Shown here in pieces: positions 1-8,886 of a stretch of 64,000 nucleotides of DNA (position 1 is its first letter; each line of letters opens with the position of its first letter). The notes below the pieces were generated by a model. That model was not told the origin of the DNA. It worked only from the letters and a program-made list of their open reading frames with translations, and did no database searches. The stretch is from Paenibacillus glycinis. Its GTDB lineage: Bacteria; Bacillota; Bacilli; Paenibacillales; Paenibacillaceae. The position numbers and the translations under genes were made by a program. The stretch lies in NCBI RefSeq assembly GCF_009909185.1, contig NZ_JAAAMV010000013.1:62001-126000 (forward strand), in the 5' to 3' direction.

Positions 1-198
1 AATGGATATGATATTGCAGTTGAATTTTTGTTTGACAACAGCGAATCAGTTGACGATGATATTTTTGATGGGATTTATGCAGTTCCACCTCCAGATGGAA
101 AAAGGTTAATGATTCGCAAGTTGCTTAACTATTGTGACGAAAAGGGGGTTGACCCTTTAAACTTAACAGAAGAAGAAATGAAGAAATTTAAAAAATGA
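1..198 (+). CDS. Hypothetical protein, C-terminal fragment
   Basis: An open frame enters from the left edge and runs 65 codons to a TGA at 196-198. The visible protein is acidic and begins NGYDIAVEFLFDNSESVDDD. It ends in a lysine-rich tail. I do not recognise the family, and no domain can be named from this fragment. Its AT-rich codon use matches the rest of the island. The start lies outside the window. Confidence 0.6.
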   Translation, partial: NGYDIAVEFLFDNSESVDDDIFDGIYAVPPPDGKRLMIRKLLNYCDEKGVDPLNLTEEEMKKFKK

Positions 199-669
199 CT
201 AAAATAGGCTTACCAAAGCAAAGGTAATGCAAAGTATGTCGCTGATTAGTTACAGGGCAGTTCGTATTGCGCGTAACATAGATTTTGATCCTAAGATACT
301 ATGTAGCAAAACCACTTGCATTTTAATCTTGACTTCAATTTCGGGCAAGTATGATGTAGAGCTTTAATCATAAAGTATATTGATAATATCCATATGATGT
401 CTATATTTTGTCGATATAAGAGCATTTCTACTGTCATGGAGAATCAATTGGATTTAATGGGGTGCCCTTCAATGTATAGATGTTCTATTGATACTTTACG
501 GTTGTTCTCAGTATAGAGGGAGGTCAGTAATTGAGGGTTAATGACTGTTTACTAATGGATATCCAGGACTTTTAATGTCGCTTCGCTTGAAGAGCTCTAC
601 TTGGAATTAACGGCTTTTAGCTTTTTTGAACAGTGAATGCATATTAAAGCAGATAAGGAGTGTAAGCTT
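199..669. other. Intergenic region without recognisable gene
   Basis: This stretch of about 470 bases between the partial first gene and the small HTH gene is AT-rich and broken by stops in all frames. I see no convincing terminator, tRNA or repeat. The only functional site I can point to is the ribosome binding site of the next gene (AAGGAG, 655-660). Confidence 0.4.
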
Positions 670-1071
670 ATGAATACATATAAAATCGAACAAGTAGCGC
701 GATTCTTCGGAGTAAACGATGCAACGATCATCACATGGCTGAAAGTCGGTAGGATTATTGATGCATATCTTCCAAGTGATAATATGCAGTGTCAAATTCA
801 AGAAACGGCTATGTATAAATCAATTAGTAAAGACATACCAATTAATGAAATCGTGGAACTTTATGAAATAGAACAAAAACGAACAAGTTTACGTCCGATG
901 ACACTTGCACAAGAACAACAGGAGATTTTGGATGTTATCTCATTCTTTGAAACTAAGTATGGCGGCACATATGAAGAAACACTCTTTAACAGAGAAAGTG
1001 AGTTAACGCTTTTAGAGAAGCGAGATATGGAAGAATGGGCTTATTTGCTATCAATAAATAAACTCAATTAG
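670..1071 (+). CDS. Small MerR/excisionase-like helix-turn-helix protein
   Basis: The protein of about 133 residues opens with YKIEQVARFFGVNDATIITW, the pattern of a MerR/excisionase-type helix-turn-helix in which a fold tests for a folded winged helix followed by a tryptophan. The rest is acidic and helical, with no second domain I recognise. I chose ATG 670 because AAGGAG lies nine bases upstream; an in-frame ATG at 637 would add eleven residues but has no good binding site. A rho-independent hairpin follows at 1143-1181, so the gene is probably a single unit. It may be a regulator or an excision factor of the island; the target is unknown. Confidence 0.55.
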   Translation: MNTYKIEQVARFFGVNDATIITWLKVGRIIDAYLPSDNMQCQIQETAMYKSISKDIPINEIVELYEIEQKRTSLRPMTLAQEQQEILDVISFFETKYGGTYEETLFNRESELTLLEKRDMEEWAYLLSINKLN

Positions 1072-1142
1072 AACTAAATGAGCACATTGGGGCGATAATC
1101 TATGTTTAGAGTAAATCGATATAACAATTCAAAACGAAAGCA

Positions 1143-1181
1143 AAGAGCACACATCTCAAACAGAGATCGAGTGCTTTTTTA
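1143..1181 (+). terminator. Rho-independent terminator
   Basis: AGCAC and GTGCT arms enclose an inner ATCTC/GAGAT stem and are followed by a run of T. It lies about 75 bases after the small HTH gene and probably ends its transcript. Confidence 0.7.
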
Positions 1182-1263
1182 GTGCTCGTTACCTTCCTAA
1201 CGGACCGTTCTAAGACGGAATTGTTCCAGAAGGCTACTACTTCGGCTAAGGAGAAGAGTTAAT

Positions 1264-1446
1264 GTGAAAATACAACCCCGCAATCGTAACAGGGTAATTC
1301 GTATAACAAAAAATGATGTTTCGTCTGGATTTGAACGAGTGTTAAGGAATATAGAGATCAGCAAGGAAATTCTGGACAAAGGTTTAATTGATTCACGAAA
1401 TCTAAAAAATATAGTTAGAGAGCTGAAAAAAAGAAGAGGATATTAA
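1264..1446 (+). CDS. Very short basic hypothetical protein
   Basis: This is a 60-residue, strongly basic reading frame starting at GTG 1264, with an overlapping ATG at 1262 in another frame. AAGGAG lies at about 1249-1254, so translation is plausible. The sequence is rich in arginine, lysine and asparagine and ends in KKRRGY. I recognise no family. It could be a small DNA-binding protein or a chance frame; the good binding site is the main argument for it. Confidence 0.35.
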   Translation: MKIQPRNRNRVIRITKNDVSSGFERVLRNIEISKEILDKGLIDSRNLKNIVRELKKRRGY

Positions 1447-1649
1447 GAAGATTACGCACAGAATCCCGAATCTCAAAAGCAAGTACGGACTTATTGTAAC
1501 TCATTTATTATGGTATTTATTAATGGGTGAAAATCAAACCGATAGAAGAGTATAACTTTAATTACGCAGAAGCCAAATAATTACGTAGATAATGGAAGTA
1601 GTCTATAATAGATTAATAGGGAAAAACTGGCGAAAATGAGGGGCGAGTC

Positions 1650-2264
1650 ATGAATTTGAAGGATAAGATCACTAACTATCTGAAAGATAGAGATGGTTCA
1701 ACTGATCGAGAAATTACAAACTCAATTTTAGGTAAAAATGAGCCACAACAGGTGGTTAACCAGACATGTAGGGCATTGGTAAGCAAAGGTGTTTTAAAAA
1801 GAGCTAATCGAAAAGATGGATTAATTGGCAACTATTTAGTCACTGAAATAAATGCTAAAGAAGCATCTCCAGTCGATCTGGCAGAGAGTTCGAAGATATT
1901 TAGTGAAGATAGTTTAAAGGAGATTCTGAAAAATCATTTGCATCTGAATGGATGGGTTACGCAAATTGCATGGGGGAAAACACCTGGTATTGATATCAAT
2001 GCAATAAGAGGAACTGAGCGATGGATCATTGAAGTCAAAGGATTAGGGTCTTTAAGTGCAATGAATGTGAATTATTTTTTAGGTGTCCTTGCTGAAACGC
2101 TTCAAAGAATGGATGATCCTAATGCGAAGTATACGATTGCATTGCCAGATGTAAAGCAGTTTCGTAATCTTTGGAACAAGCTTCCTTTGTTAGCGAAGCG
2201 AAGAACTGGTATTACAGCAATCTTTATCGATACTGTAGGAACTATAAACGAGTGTGAAATCTAA
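1650..2264 (+). CDS. Winged-helix plus PD-(D/E)xK nuclease-like protein
   Basis: The protein has 204 residues. Residues 1-65 look like a winged helix (DREITNSILG... VVNQTCRALVSKGVLKR...). Residues 85-200 contain GIDINAIRG followed by WIIEVKG, which is the D-(x)n-ExK core of restriction-endonuclease-like folds (D115, E128, K130). The second half is therefore probably a DNA nuclease or a nuclease-derived binding module, in the manner of Mrr-like proteins. GGGGCGAG just before ATG 1650 serves as a binding site. The gene lies upstream of a UvrD-like helicase in the same direction, with about 150 bases between, so the two could work together. The biochemical role is inference. Confidence 0.6.
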   Translation: MNLKDKITNYLKDRDGSTDREITNSILGKNEPQQVVNQTCRALVSKGVLKRANRKDGLIGNYLVTEINAKEASPVDLAESSKIFSEDSLKEILKNHLHLNGWVTQIAWGKTPGIDINAIRGTERWIIEVKGLGSLSAMNVNYFLGVLAETLQRMDDPNAKYTIALPDVKQFRNLWNKLPLLAKRRTGITAIFIDTVGTINECEI

Positions 2265-2415
2265 AGAGAAGAGATTCTAAAAAAATTTTTATGGGCTACT
2301 TTATTGCTTTGATAGAACACTGTCTGTGTATGAGTTTGCTGAATCATTAGGGTAATATTACGATTTTGATCGATCGGATTCGGATTCGGATATGGATATG
2401 GAAGGAATACACATA

Positions 2416-4776
2416 ATGAAGTTTAGAGAGGACTTCTTTGTTCGCAAGAAAAATGAAATTGGCGTTTCTTTAAATGAGGTGCAGAAGAAGGCCGTTCTCC
2501 AGACAGACGGTCCGCTGCTTCTGCTTGCATCCCCTGGTTCTGGTAAGACGACGACTATCATTATGCGCATCGGCTATCTAATTGAGGAACTGGGAGTGCA
2601 TCCATCAAGAATAAAAGCTGTAACGTTTAGCCGCGCAGCAGCGGGTGACATGGAGGAGAGATTTAAACGGTTTTTTCCTGATCTTACGCCCGTAAATTTT
2701 TCGACCATACATAGCTTTGCTTTTGAAGTGGTGCGCGAATTCTTTCGGAGAACAAGAACGGCTTTTCAGATTATTGAAGGCGATGTGGATTTAGCTTCGG
2801 AGCAGGAGGAAGTCGATTCTGAAAGTCCCCCGTTACATAAGAAAATAATCTTGCGCAAGCTCTTCAAGACGATTGTAGGAGAGAACATTACTGAAGATCA
2901 GTTGGAAGAGCTAACAACTTATATAAGCTACATTAAAAACAAGATGATTCTACCAGAGGACTGGTCTAAGGTTCATGTTGATGTTCCTAAAGCAGAGTCG
3001 ATCTTTCATGCATATGAGGCGTACAAGAAGACGGGGCATAACAAGTTGTTAGTTGATTTTGACGACATGCTTGTTATCGGGGAACAAGTATTAGAGAAGG
3101 ATGGAGAACTACTTCGACAATACCAACAGAAGTTTGACTATCTTCTGACAGATGAAAGTCAGGATACATCGTTGGTTCAACATGCGATTATTGAGAAACT
3201 CACTCGATTACATCGGAACCTTTGTGTAGTTGCCGACGATGATCAGAGCATTTATAGCTGGCGGGGGGCGGAGCCTTCCTATCTTTTGAACTTTAAGGAG
3301 TTATATCCTAATGCCGTAACGTTATTTATGGAACAGAATTATCGGTCATCAAAGGATATCGTGGGAATTGCAAATGAATTCATCAAGCGAAATAAGAATC
3401 GGTACGCCAAGAATATGTTCACCAAGAATCCATCAAATAAGCCGATTAAGATCAGAAGTTTCGCTGATCACATCTATCAAGCAAAATATTTGGTGCAGGA
3501 AATTCAGCAAATTGAGAATCTGGCTGAAGTGGCAGTGTTATATCGTAATAACTCTTCATCCATTACTTTAATGAATGAGTTTGATCGGGCGGGCATTCCG
3601 TTCTACATGAAGGATGCCGATAATCGGTTTTTCTCACATTGGGTAGTTAATGATATTTTGAATTTCATGAGAATGACATTTACTCACAAGCGAGCTGATA
3701 TTCTGGAGAAAATTTATTTGAAGTTTAACTGCTATATTACTAAGCAGCAAATGGCAGCTTTAAAAAAGATCGACAATAACGAATCAGTGTTTGACAACTT
3801 ACTGAACTACGTTCAATTGCAGGATTTCCAGCATAAGCAATTGGTTGAGCGTAAAGAGACATTTACACAAATGAAAGGAATGCCGCCGCGACATGCTATC
3901 CGTGTAATTAGAGAAAGATTGGGCTATGAAAAGGTTATTGAGAAGATGTGTGAGCGTCTTGGCTTCCGAAAAGAATACTTGATTGGCATCTTGAACACAT
4001 TGGAAGAGATTGCAGGTTCTCTGGCGACAATGGGGGAGTTTGCAGATCGGTTAAAGTACCTGGAGTCGGTATTAAAGAATGCCAAATTAAGAAGAGGGCA
4101 GAATGTTGTCACTCTGTCGACTTTCCATAGTTCGAAAGGCCTTGAGTTTCAAACGGTATACATGATCGATTTAATAGAGGGAATTATTCCATCGGTAAGT
4201 GAAGTCATGAATGAACCACACATGGAAGAAGCGACCCGCTTGTTCTACGTGGGCATGACAAGGGCAAAGAAAAATTTAGAATTAATCGTGTACAGAAAAC
4301 GAGATGGTGAAAATGCAACAGAGTCGCAATACGTAACAGCGGTTAGGAACAGCTTGAAACCATCAAAGGTGAACCAGAAGAAGGAGGAGTCAAGAAAAAG
4401 AGGAAGTAAAATTGTTCCAAACGCACATAACACCAATGCTATAAAAAGTTCGGAAAAATTAAGCAAGATCCTACATCATCTCAGATTAGATAAGAAAGAG
4501 GATATCTTCAAGAATTATAGCCCAACTCAAGAAACACCATCTAAAGATGATCCTAAATACGGAATAGAGTATTATCGCGGAGTCGTTGAAAAGATGAAAT
4601 CTTCTTCTACTATCTTGGATTCCAATCCCTCATTTAAGGAACGAATCAAAGAATGTGAACAAGAATTTGAGCGTTTCAAAGAGACAGGAATCATCTCTTA
4701 TCAATTAAAGACTAAAACAGAACATATGGAACGTGCACTGGCATCTAAAAAATACTTGCAGGAATTTCAAACCTAA
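2416..4776 (+). CDS. UvrD/Rep-family SF1 ATP-dependent DNA helicase
   Basis: The 786-residue protein carries the ordered motifs of superfamily 1A helicases: Walker A ASPGSGKT (38-45), motif Ia KAVTFSRAAA, motif II LTDESQD, motif III ADDDQSIYSWRGA, the EQNYRSS motif, motif V FHSSKGLEF and motif VI LFYVGMTRAKKNL. It should unwind DNA 3' to 5' at the expense of ATP. About 120 lysine-rich residues follow motif VI and match nothing I know. ATG 2416 is preferred over 2392 because GGAAGGA lies nine bases upstream. Stand-alone UvrD-like helicases are common in defence islands, where they pair with nucleases (Gabija GajB is one case). Here the nearest nuclease-like genes are at 1650 and 5303, so no named system can be assigned. 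Confidence 0.9.
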   Translation: MKFREDFFVRKKNEIGVSLNEVQKKAVLQTDGPLLLLASPGSGKTTTIIMRIGYLIEELGVHPSRIKAVTFSRAAAGDMEERFKRFFPDLTPVNFSTIHSFAFEVVREFFRRTRTAFQIIEGDVDLASEQEEVDSESPPLHKKIILRKLFKTIVGENITEDQLEELTTYISYIKNKMILPEDWSKVHVDVPKAESIFHAYEAYKKTGHNKLLVDFDDMLVIGEQVLEKDGELLRQYQQKFDYLLTDESQDTSLVQHAIIEKLTRLHRNLCVVADDDQSIYSWRGAEPSYLLNFKELYPNAVTLFMEQNYRSSKDIVGIANEFIKRNKNRYAKNMFTKNPSNKPIKIRSFADHIYQAKYLVQEIQQIENLAEVAVLYRNNSSSITLMNEFDRAGIPFYMKDADNRFFSHWVVNDILNFMRMTFTHKRADILEKIYLKFNCYITKQQMAALKKIDNNESVFDNLLNYVQLQDFQHKQLVERKETFTQMKGMPPRHAIRVIRERLGYEKVIEKMCERLGFRKEYLIGILNTLEEIAGSLATMGEFADRLKYLESVLKNAKLRRGQNVVTLSTFHSSKGLEFQTVYMIDLIEGIIPSVSEVMNEPHMEEATRLFYVGMTRAKKNLELIVYRKRDGENATESQYVTAVRNSLKPSKVNQKKEESRKRGSKIVPNAHNTNAIKSSEKLSKILHHLRLDKKEDIFKNYSPTQETPSKDDPKYGIEYYRGVVEKMKSSSTILDSNPSFKERIKECEQEFERFKETGIISYQLKTKTEHMERALASKKYLQEFQT

Positions 4777-4820
4777 CAATTTCTTCGTACGATTAAAAAC
4801 AGTGGTGGGAGGTTCAATCC

Positions 4821-5183
4821 ATGATTGCTCAAGGAATAATTGTTCAAAGTAATTCTGTGTTGATGGTTAGAGAAATTGTAGACCGTGGGGATATCGTTTG
4901 GAACTTTCCAGGTGGTGGTATCGATCAAAATGAAACCCCTGAGCACGCTTGTATCAGAGAAATCAAAGAAGAAACTGGATATGATGTAAGGATCAGAACA
5001 CTGCTTCATGAAAAAAATGAAAAATACACTTATATAGCAGAAATCAATGGCGGAGAACTCTTTCTTGATACTGAGAACGAACAAGACATCGTTGAAATTG
5101 CTTGGATAAACTTAAACGACAATGATAAGTTTGATTCTATTACTTCTCCTATGTTAAATCTATATTTGGAGACAGTAGGTTAA
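4821..5183 (+). CDS. NUDIX hydrolase
   Basis: The 120-residue protein has a perfect Nudix box: G32, E38, R46-E47, E50-E51 and G53 (REIKEETG). Such enzymes hydrolyse nucleoside diphosphates linked to another group, using divalent metal bound by the box glutamates. The substrate cannot be read from the sequence. TGGGAGG lies about eight bases before ATG 4821. The gene follows the helicase by 44 bases in the same direction and may be co-transcribed with it. Confidence 0.9.
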   Translation: MIAQGIIVQSNSVLMVREIVDRGDIVWNFPGGGIDQNETPEHACIREIKEETGYDVRIRTLLHEKNEKYTYIAEINGGELFLDTENEQDIVEIAWINLNDNDKFDSITSPMLNLYLETVG

Positions 5184-5302
5184 TTTCCACAAGGCTACGC
5201 ATAAGCCGTGTCACCCTACATTTGAATCGCTTATTTGATGAAACTTCTGCAAGCTTGATCGTTTATTTGACTGGTAAGTAGCAAACACAGGGGCACAGAG
5301 TA

Positions 5303-6376
5303 ATGAGGGCAGTAAAGGAACTGAAATCGAAGGTTAACGGTTTGGAGGTAATTGCTTTGGTAAATCAGACAGGAAACATAATTTATCTTGTGGAAGATTT
5401 AGTTGAAGAAAAGCTACTTGCAAATTTAAATCCAGTGAATAATCCTAATTCAAAATATTTAAAGGCAGAATTTAACCCTAATGAAGAATCTTTTGTTGAT
5501 TTTATAGTGAAGAATTTCAATAATACTATTGGCAAAAATTCAAAAAACAAACTATTAGCTCGTTGGTTAAAAAAATACTATGATTGGCGTACTCAAGATC
5601 ATGAGACAGATGAATATAATTTTTTAGATGAACATACCAGTGTATTGAATAAAATTTCGACAGGTAATATTAGAGCATTATTGCAATTAGCATTTGATGT
5701 TTACTGTCTTCAGATAGAGAATAGTTTTCCAAAACGTTTGCGAAAGAGATTGCAAAATATTGATCACTTCCAAGGGGTAAAGTATGAGATTTCTGTAGCA
5801 TCATTAATGCTTAGAGCAGGTTTCGACATAGATTATGACGTTGTTGAAACTAATAATTACGGAAAATCTTGTGAGTTTATTGCGACTCATAGAGAAACGA
5901 AGGATAGAATTGGTATTGAGGCTAAAAGTAAAAAATTTAAAGGTGTATTAGATTCATCATCTGGTGAAATGAAGGATCATTTTTTAAGTAGATTGCTTAG
6001 TGATGCAAAAAAACAAGCTCCAAATCATCTTCCTTTTATTATTTTTCTTGATTCGAATCTCAAACCAGGTAAGAATCTTCATTTAGGAGAGATACCCTAC
6101 TTTAATGACTTATCCTCTTTAATTGAGGGGGATCATAATAGGTACATAAATGATTATAAAAAAACCCCATATAATTATATTATTGTTACAAATTATTCAG
6201 ATCATTATCTTGGAAATGAATTAGCACCAGATAAAACTTCATTTTGTGTTTTGGGATCTACCAACCCAAATTACTATTTTAACGATGATCAAAGAATAAA
6301 ATCAGATTTGATATGTAGTTTACAAAATTATACTAAAGGGATTAACTTGGTAACAAGAAAGGTCTTAAGGTATTGA
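5303..6376 (+). CDS. Nuclease-like hypothetical protein
   Basis: The protein has 357 residues and no name I recognise. Residues about 150-225 read FQGVKYEISVASLML, then CEFIATHRE, then IGIEAKSKK. A helix glutamate, an acidic residue on a strand and an ExK on the next strand are the layout of the PD-(D/E)xK fold, so a nuclease domain is likely. The N-terminal 140 residues are helical and of unknown function. The binding site before ATG 5303 is weak (CAGGGGC). The gene follows the NUDIX gene by about 120 bases on the same strand and could belong to the same unit as the helicase. Confidence 0.55.
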   Translation: MRAVKELKSKVNGLEVIALVNQTGNIIYLVEDLVEEKLLANLNPVNNPNSKYLKAEFNPNEESFVDFIVKNFNNTIGKNSKNKLLARWLKKYYDWRTQDHETDEYNFLDEHTSVLNKISTGNIRALLQLAFDVYCLQIENSFPKRLRKRLQNIDHFQGVKYEISVASLMLRAGFDIDYDVVETNNYGKSCEFIATHRETKDRIGIEAKSKKFKGVLDSSSGEMKDHFLSRLLSDAKKQAPNHLPFIIFLDSNLKPGKNLHLGEIPYFNDLSSLIEGDHNRYINDYKKTPYNYIIVTNYSDHYLGNELAPDKTSFCVLGSTNPNYYFNDDQRIKSDLICSLQNYTKGINLVTRKVLRY

Positions 6377-6401
6377 TAGATGTAAATAGGAGTGAACTTA
6401 T

Positions 6402-6467
6402 TTGGAAATAAGCTTAGGCGAAAACATTAGAGTGCAACGTGAGGCTTGGCACTGCGTGGTATCTTGA
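6402..6467 (+). pseudogene. Remnant of an XRE-type regulator start
   Basis: A TTG codon with AGGAGTGA upstream opens a frame reading LEISLGENIRVQREAW, the typical first helix of an XRE/Cro helix-turn-helix protein. It stops after 21 codons, before the recognition helix. I read it as the decayed start of a second regulator. The rest of the interval to 6,675 holds no gene that I can see. Confidence 0.3.
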
Positions 6468-6675
6468 TGAATTAATAAATCTGAACTATGGTGAAAACGA
6501 CGCTTTTCGGAAATAATCAGAGCGTACTAAAACATAGACAAGCACCGTATTCATCGTCAACATCATTCAACGAAGTTCTTGAGCTTATATGATTATGAAT
6601 CCACAGGTTAGAATAAATTGAACTTGACGACTGAAGCGGAGTATGCACCATCTTACCATTAGTGAATTTCTCAGA

Positions 6676-6731
6676 TTGTTATCGTACAGGCACGAAGTGC
6701 TTATAATACATGGCTCAAGACATGGCTCAAG
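6676..6731 (+). promoter_or_regulatory. Promoter with tandem 12-bp operator-like repeat
   Basis: TATAAT at 6702-6707 makes a good -10 element, with TTATCG 17 bases upstream as a poor -35. Directly after the -10, ACATGGCTCAAG occurs twice head to tail (6708-6719 and 6720-6731). A perfect tandem repeat at the expected transcription start, just before an XRE gene, suggests an autoregulatory operator. Confidence 0.5.
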
Positions 6732-6774
6732 TTTTGAAGGATCTCATTAGAGAAAATTTGGAGGTGCTATTTGC

Positions 6775-7266
6775 ATGAACGATAACAGAATGAAAGACCA
6801 AGAATTTGAGGCTTTTGGTGGAGAAGAGAAGGAAGAGGGAAACTCAATTAATCCAAATTTCGGACTCCTACTTAAACATTTAAGAGTGCGAGTAAAAGGA
6901 ATGAGTATACGGGAATTGGCTGAAGGTGCACGGATATCTCCTGCATATTTGAATCGTTTAGAGCGAGGCAAGCGTAATCCAACTATTCTAACAGTATACA
7001 GACTTGCAAAAGCTCTCGAAATTCCGTATTCAAATTTAATGGAACCTGCATTTCAACAAATGGAACCACAGGAAGTGCCTACTTTAGTTGACGTAATAAT
7101 TAGAAACACCTTTACAATTAAGAGTCACGTATCAAATAAGGAATCCAAAATATTGGTGGTGAAAATTATTGAGTATATTATTGACTGCGAATGGAGTTCC
7201 AAAAGCAAATGCAAAGATCTGTATCTGTTATCGGAGATGATGGAGGAGCTTAAGGGGGCAATATGA
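6775..7266 (+). CDS. XRE-family transcriptional regulator
   Basis: The 163-residue protein has an acidic N-terminal tail, then a helix-turn-helix at about residues 29-85: LLKHLRVRVKGMSIRELAE, ISPAYLNRLERGKRNPTI, VYRLAKALEIPYSNLM. This is the classic XRE domain. The C-terminal 75 residues are unrecognised and probably serve dimerisation or ligand sensing. ATG 6775 has GGAGGT ten bases upstream. The gene ends in a strong terminator and is followed by the BREX operon, so it is the likely regulator of that operon and of itself. Many BREX loci use a WYL-domain regulator (BrxR); that domain is not visible here. Confidence 0.85.
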   Translation: MNDNRMKDQEFEAFGGEEKEEGNSINPNFGLLLKHLRVRVKGMSIRELAEGARISPAYLNRLERGKRNPTILTVYRLAKALEIPYSNLMEPAFQQMEPQEVPTLVDVIIRNTFTIKSHVSNKESKILVVKIIEYIIDCEWSSKSKCKDLYLLSEMMEELKGAI

Positions 7267-7307
7267 AATTAAGGATCATGGGGTATTAAATTCGATGTTA
7301 TGGTGTG

Positions 7308-7332
7308 AACCGCTATTTTTAGCGGTTTTTTC
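7308..7332 (+). terminator. Strong rho-independent terminator
   Basis: Arms AACCGCTA and TAGCGGTT enclose a short T loop and are followed by a T-run. It separates the XRE regulator from the BREX operon. Confidence 0.85.
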
Positions 7333-7340
7333 TTTTGCCC

Positions 7341-7412
7341 TGCATATTGCATGTCCAAAAAAGTAAGAATAAAATAAGAATAAAGTGAAATTGAAGTGTG
7401 CTGAGGTGACCG
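7341..7412 (+). promoter_or_regulatory. Probable BREX operon promoter region
   Basis: This AT-rich gap must carry the operon promoter. TAAGAATAAA occurs twice at 7364-7373 and 7375-7384, and TGCA flanks TAT at 7341-7351. No single pair of -35 and -10 boxes stands out, so the exact promoter is not resolved. GAGGTGA at 7403-7409 is the ribosome binding site of the first gene. Confidence 0.35.
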
Positions 7413-7682
7413 ATGTTGGAGGTTAAGCTCTTTTATAAGACGCAAAGGGATCTTGCGAATTCAGTGAATCAAATCGTCGACGCATATTGGTGTAGTGATA
7501 TAAGTGAGGATGATTTCATAAGACATGTTTCGGCGATATACTTAAATAATTCGAACAAGATTATAAAACAGAATGGTTTTACTACGATCCTAAAGCAACA
7601 ATGCGGGAAAAGAAGGCTTGATGTTATTGAACGGATATTAAAGTTAAACGGATTTATTCACGATACACAATCTACAGGTTGA
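7413..7682 (+). CDS. Small hypothetical protein leading the BREX operon
   Basis: The 89-residue protein starts at ATG 7413 with GAGGTGA four bases upstream. It is mainly helical (YKTQRDLANSVNQIVDAYW, DDFIRHVSAIYLNNSNKII) and ends with a helix containing VIERILKLNGFI. I do not recognise a family with certainty. It abuts brxA, with a TTG/TGA overlap around 7679-7682, so it is the first gene of the operon. It may be a regulator or an accessory factor; nothing in the sequence decides this. Confidence 0.65.
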   Translation: MLEVKLFYKTQRDLANSVNQIVDAYWCSDISEDDFIRHVSAIYLNNSNKIIKQNGFTTILKQQCGKRRLDVIERILKLNGFIHDTQSTG

Positions 7683-7699
7683 AAGAAGGTGATTGCGAT

Positions 7700-8299
7700 A
7701 TGTCTCAAGAATTAGAATATAGTGCCACTCTAACTGGTGCTTCGTTCATGTTTTATGAGTTCAAGCAGGTCGTAAGTCTTAGATTACAGGGATTCGACGA
7801 ACAAGAAATAAGGGAGAAGGTTCTTTCTGAAAACCTGTTTCAGTATCAGGTTAATGCAAGTTTAAAACGAAGCTTGCCATCAGTATTGCGCAGAGTAAGT
7901 GTTCTGGATGATACGTTGTCTCAATTGATGTTGGAACGGTCTTTGGAGACAGGGAAAACCGTTAACCTATACGCTATCATGAAGACGGACAGGCTGTTTT
8001 TCGAATTCATGAACGAGGTTATTCGTGAAAAGCTTGAATCGAGCAACTATCTTTTAGAGAAGAAAGACATCAATCTCTATTTCACCTCTAAGGCAGAACA
8101 AGATGTAGGGGTAGCAAGTTGGACGGAGCAAACGATTAAGAAATTGAAGAACGTCATACAGCGGATCTTACTTGAGTCAGGCATCTTGAAGGATAAGAAG
8201 TCGGGTCAACTAAGTAGGCTTCTGATGGATGATCAGTTAAAAAAACATTTGATACATATTGGAGACATTGCTTATATTCGAGCAATGGGCGAGGTATAA
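7700..8299 (+). CDS. brxA: BREX protein BrxA (DUF1819)
   Basis: The protein has 199 residues, the usual length of BrxA. It opens with EYSATLTGASFMFYEFKQV, the conserved start of the DUF1819 family, and continues as an all-helical protein (LRLQGFDEQEIREKVL, SLPSVLRRVSVLDD). BrxA is a small DNA-binding protein of the BREX complex, which blocks phage replication and marks host DNA by methylation. ATG 7700 is chosen because GAAGGTGA lies just upstream. brxB follows after three bases. Identity rests on family resemblance and on the perfect gene order. Confidence 0.92.
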   Translation: MSQELEYSATLTGASFMFYEFKQVVSLRLQGFDEQEIREKVLSENLFQYQVNASLKRSLPSVLRRVSVLDDTLSQLMLERSLETGKTVNLYAIMKTDRLFFEFMNEVIREKLESSNYLLEKKDINLYFTSKAEQDVGVASWTEQTIKKLKNVIQRILLESGILKDKKSGQLSRLLMDDQLKKHLIHIGDIAYIRAMGEV

Positions 8300-8302
8300 A
8301 GC

Positions 8303-8869
8303 ATGGCGAACATTAAAGGCAGACTCGACAAGATCATGCCGAAGATCAAGGAAGATAAGTTCATTGAGGGTAGAGGATTGGGGAACGAGATCAGCTTCTA
8401 TGTGTTCGATTATGAGCCTGAGCATGAACTACTCATTCGAGATTATATCTCGTTTATATTGAAGGAGTTCAGTCATGAAGGATCTGGCCGCCGAATCATT
8501 GAGTTCGATCTGTACAAGTTGCTTATTGAGATTGCGAAAGAAAAGCGAGTTTATGATCGGATTCCTCAAATGGAAGAGAAGCAGGGGAAGGAAGCCTTGT
8601 TTAAGGCAATGGCTAATTTTGCGAAACCTGATATCTTTCTGCAGAAGATTAAGGAGAAACAGGGCGATCATAATGTCGTATTTATTACTGGCGTAGGAAA
8701 AGTTTATCCATTTGTACGATCGCATAACATCTTGAACAATCTTCAAGAGGTGCTGGATAAAGTACCTGTTATCATGTTCTTCCCAGGTAAGTACGATGGT
8801 CTATCGCTACGATTGTTTGACCGCTTCAAAGATGACAATTATTATAGAGCATTCCGTTTAGTGGATTAA
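8303..8869 (+). CDS. brxB: BREX protein BrxB (DUF1788)
   Basis: The 188-residue protein fits DUF1788/BrxB. It has RLDKIMPKIKEDKFIEGRGLGNEISFYVFDYEPEHEL near its start. The centre holds VVFITGVGKVYPFVRSH, and the end reads PVIMFFPGKYDGLSLRLFDRF, the conserved C-terminal hallmark of the family. BrxB is required for BREX defence, but its biochemical role is not settled. ATG 8303 lies three bases after brxA and brxC starts 18 bases downstream, so translation is probably coupled. Confidence 0.93.
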   Translation: MANIKGRLDKIMPKIKEDKFIEGRGLGNEISFYVFDYEPEHELLIRDYISFILKEFSHEGSGRRIIEFDLYKLLIEIAKEKRVYDRIPQMEEKQGKEALFKAMANFAKPDIFLQKIKEKQGDHNVVFITGVGKVYPFVRSHNILNNLQEVLDKVPVIMFFPGKYDGLSLRLFDRFKDDNYYRAFRLVD

Positions 8870-8886
8870 GCAGAGGGGGAAGGTTT

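Noticed and set aside
7352-7384. TGTCCA followed by AATAAA repeats before the BREX operon, resembling the right terminus at 42,028 and suggesting a 34-kb Tn7-like element including BREX.
   Set aside because: Flanking 5-bp sequences do not match, the match is short, and tnsA would lie far from the end. It could be chance in AT-rich DNA.
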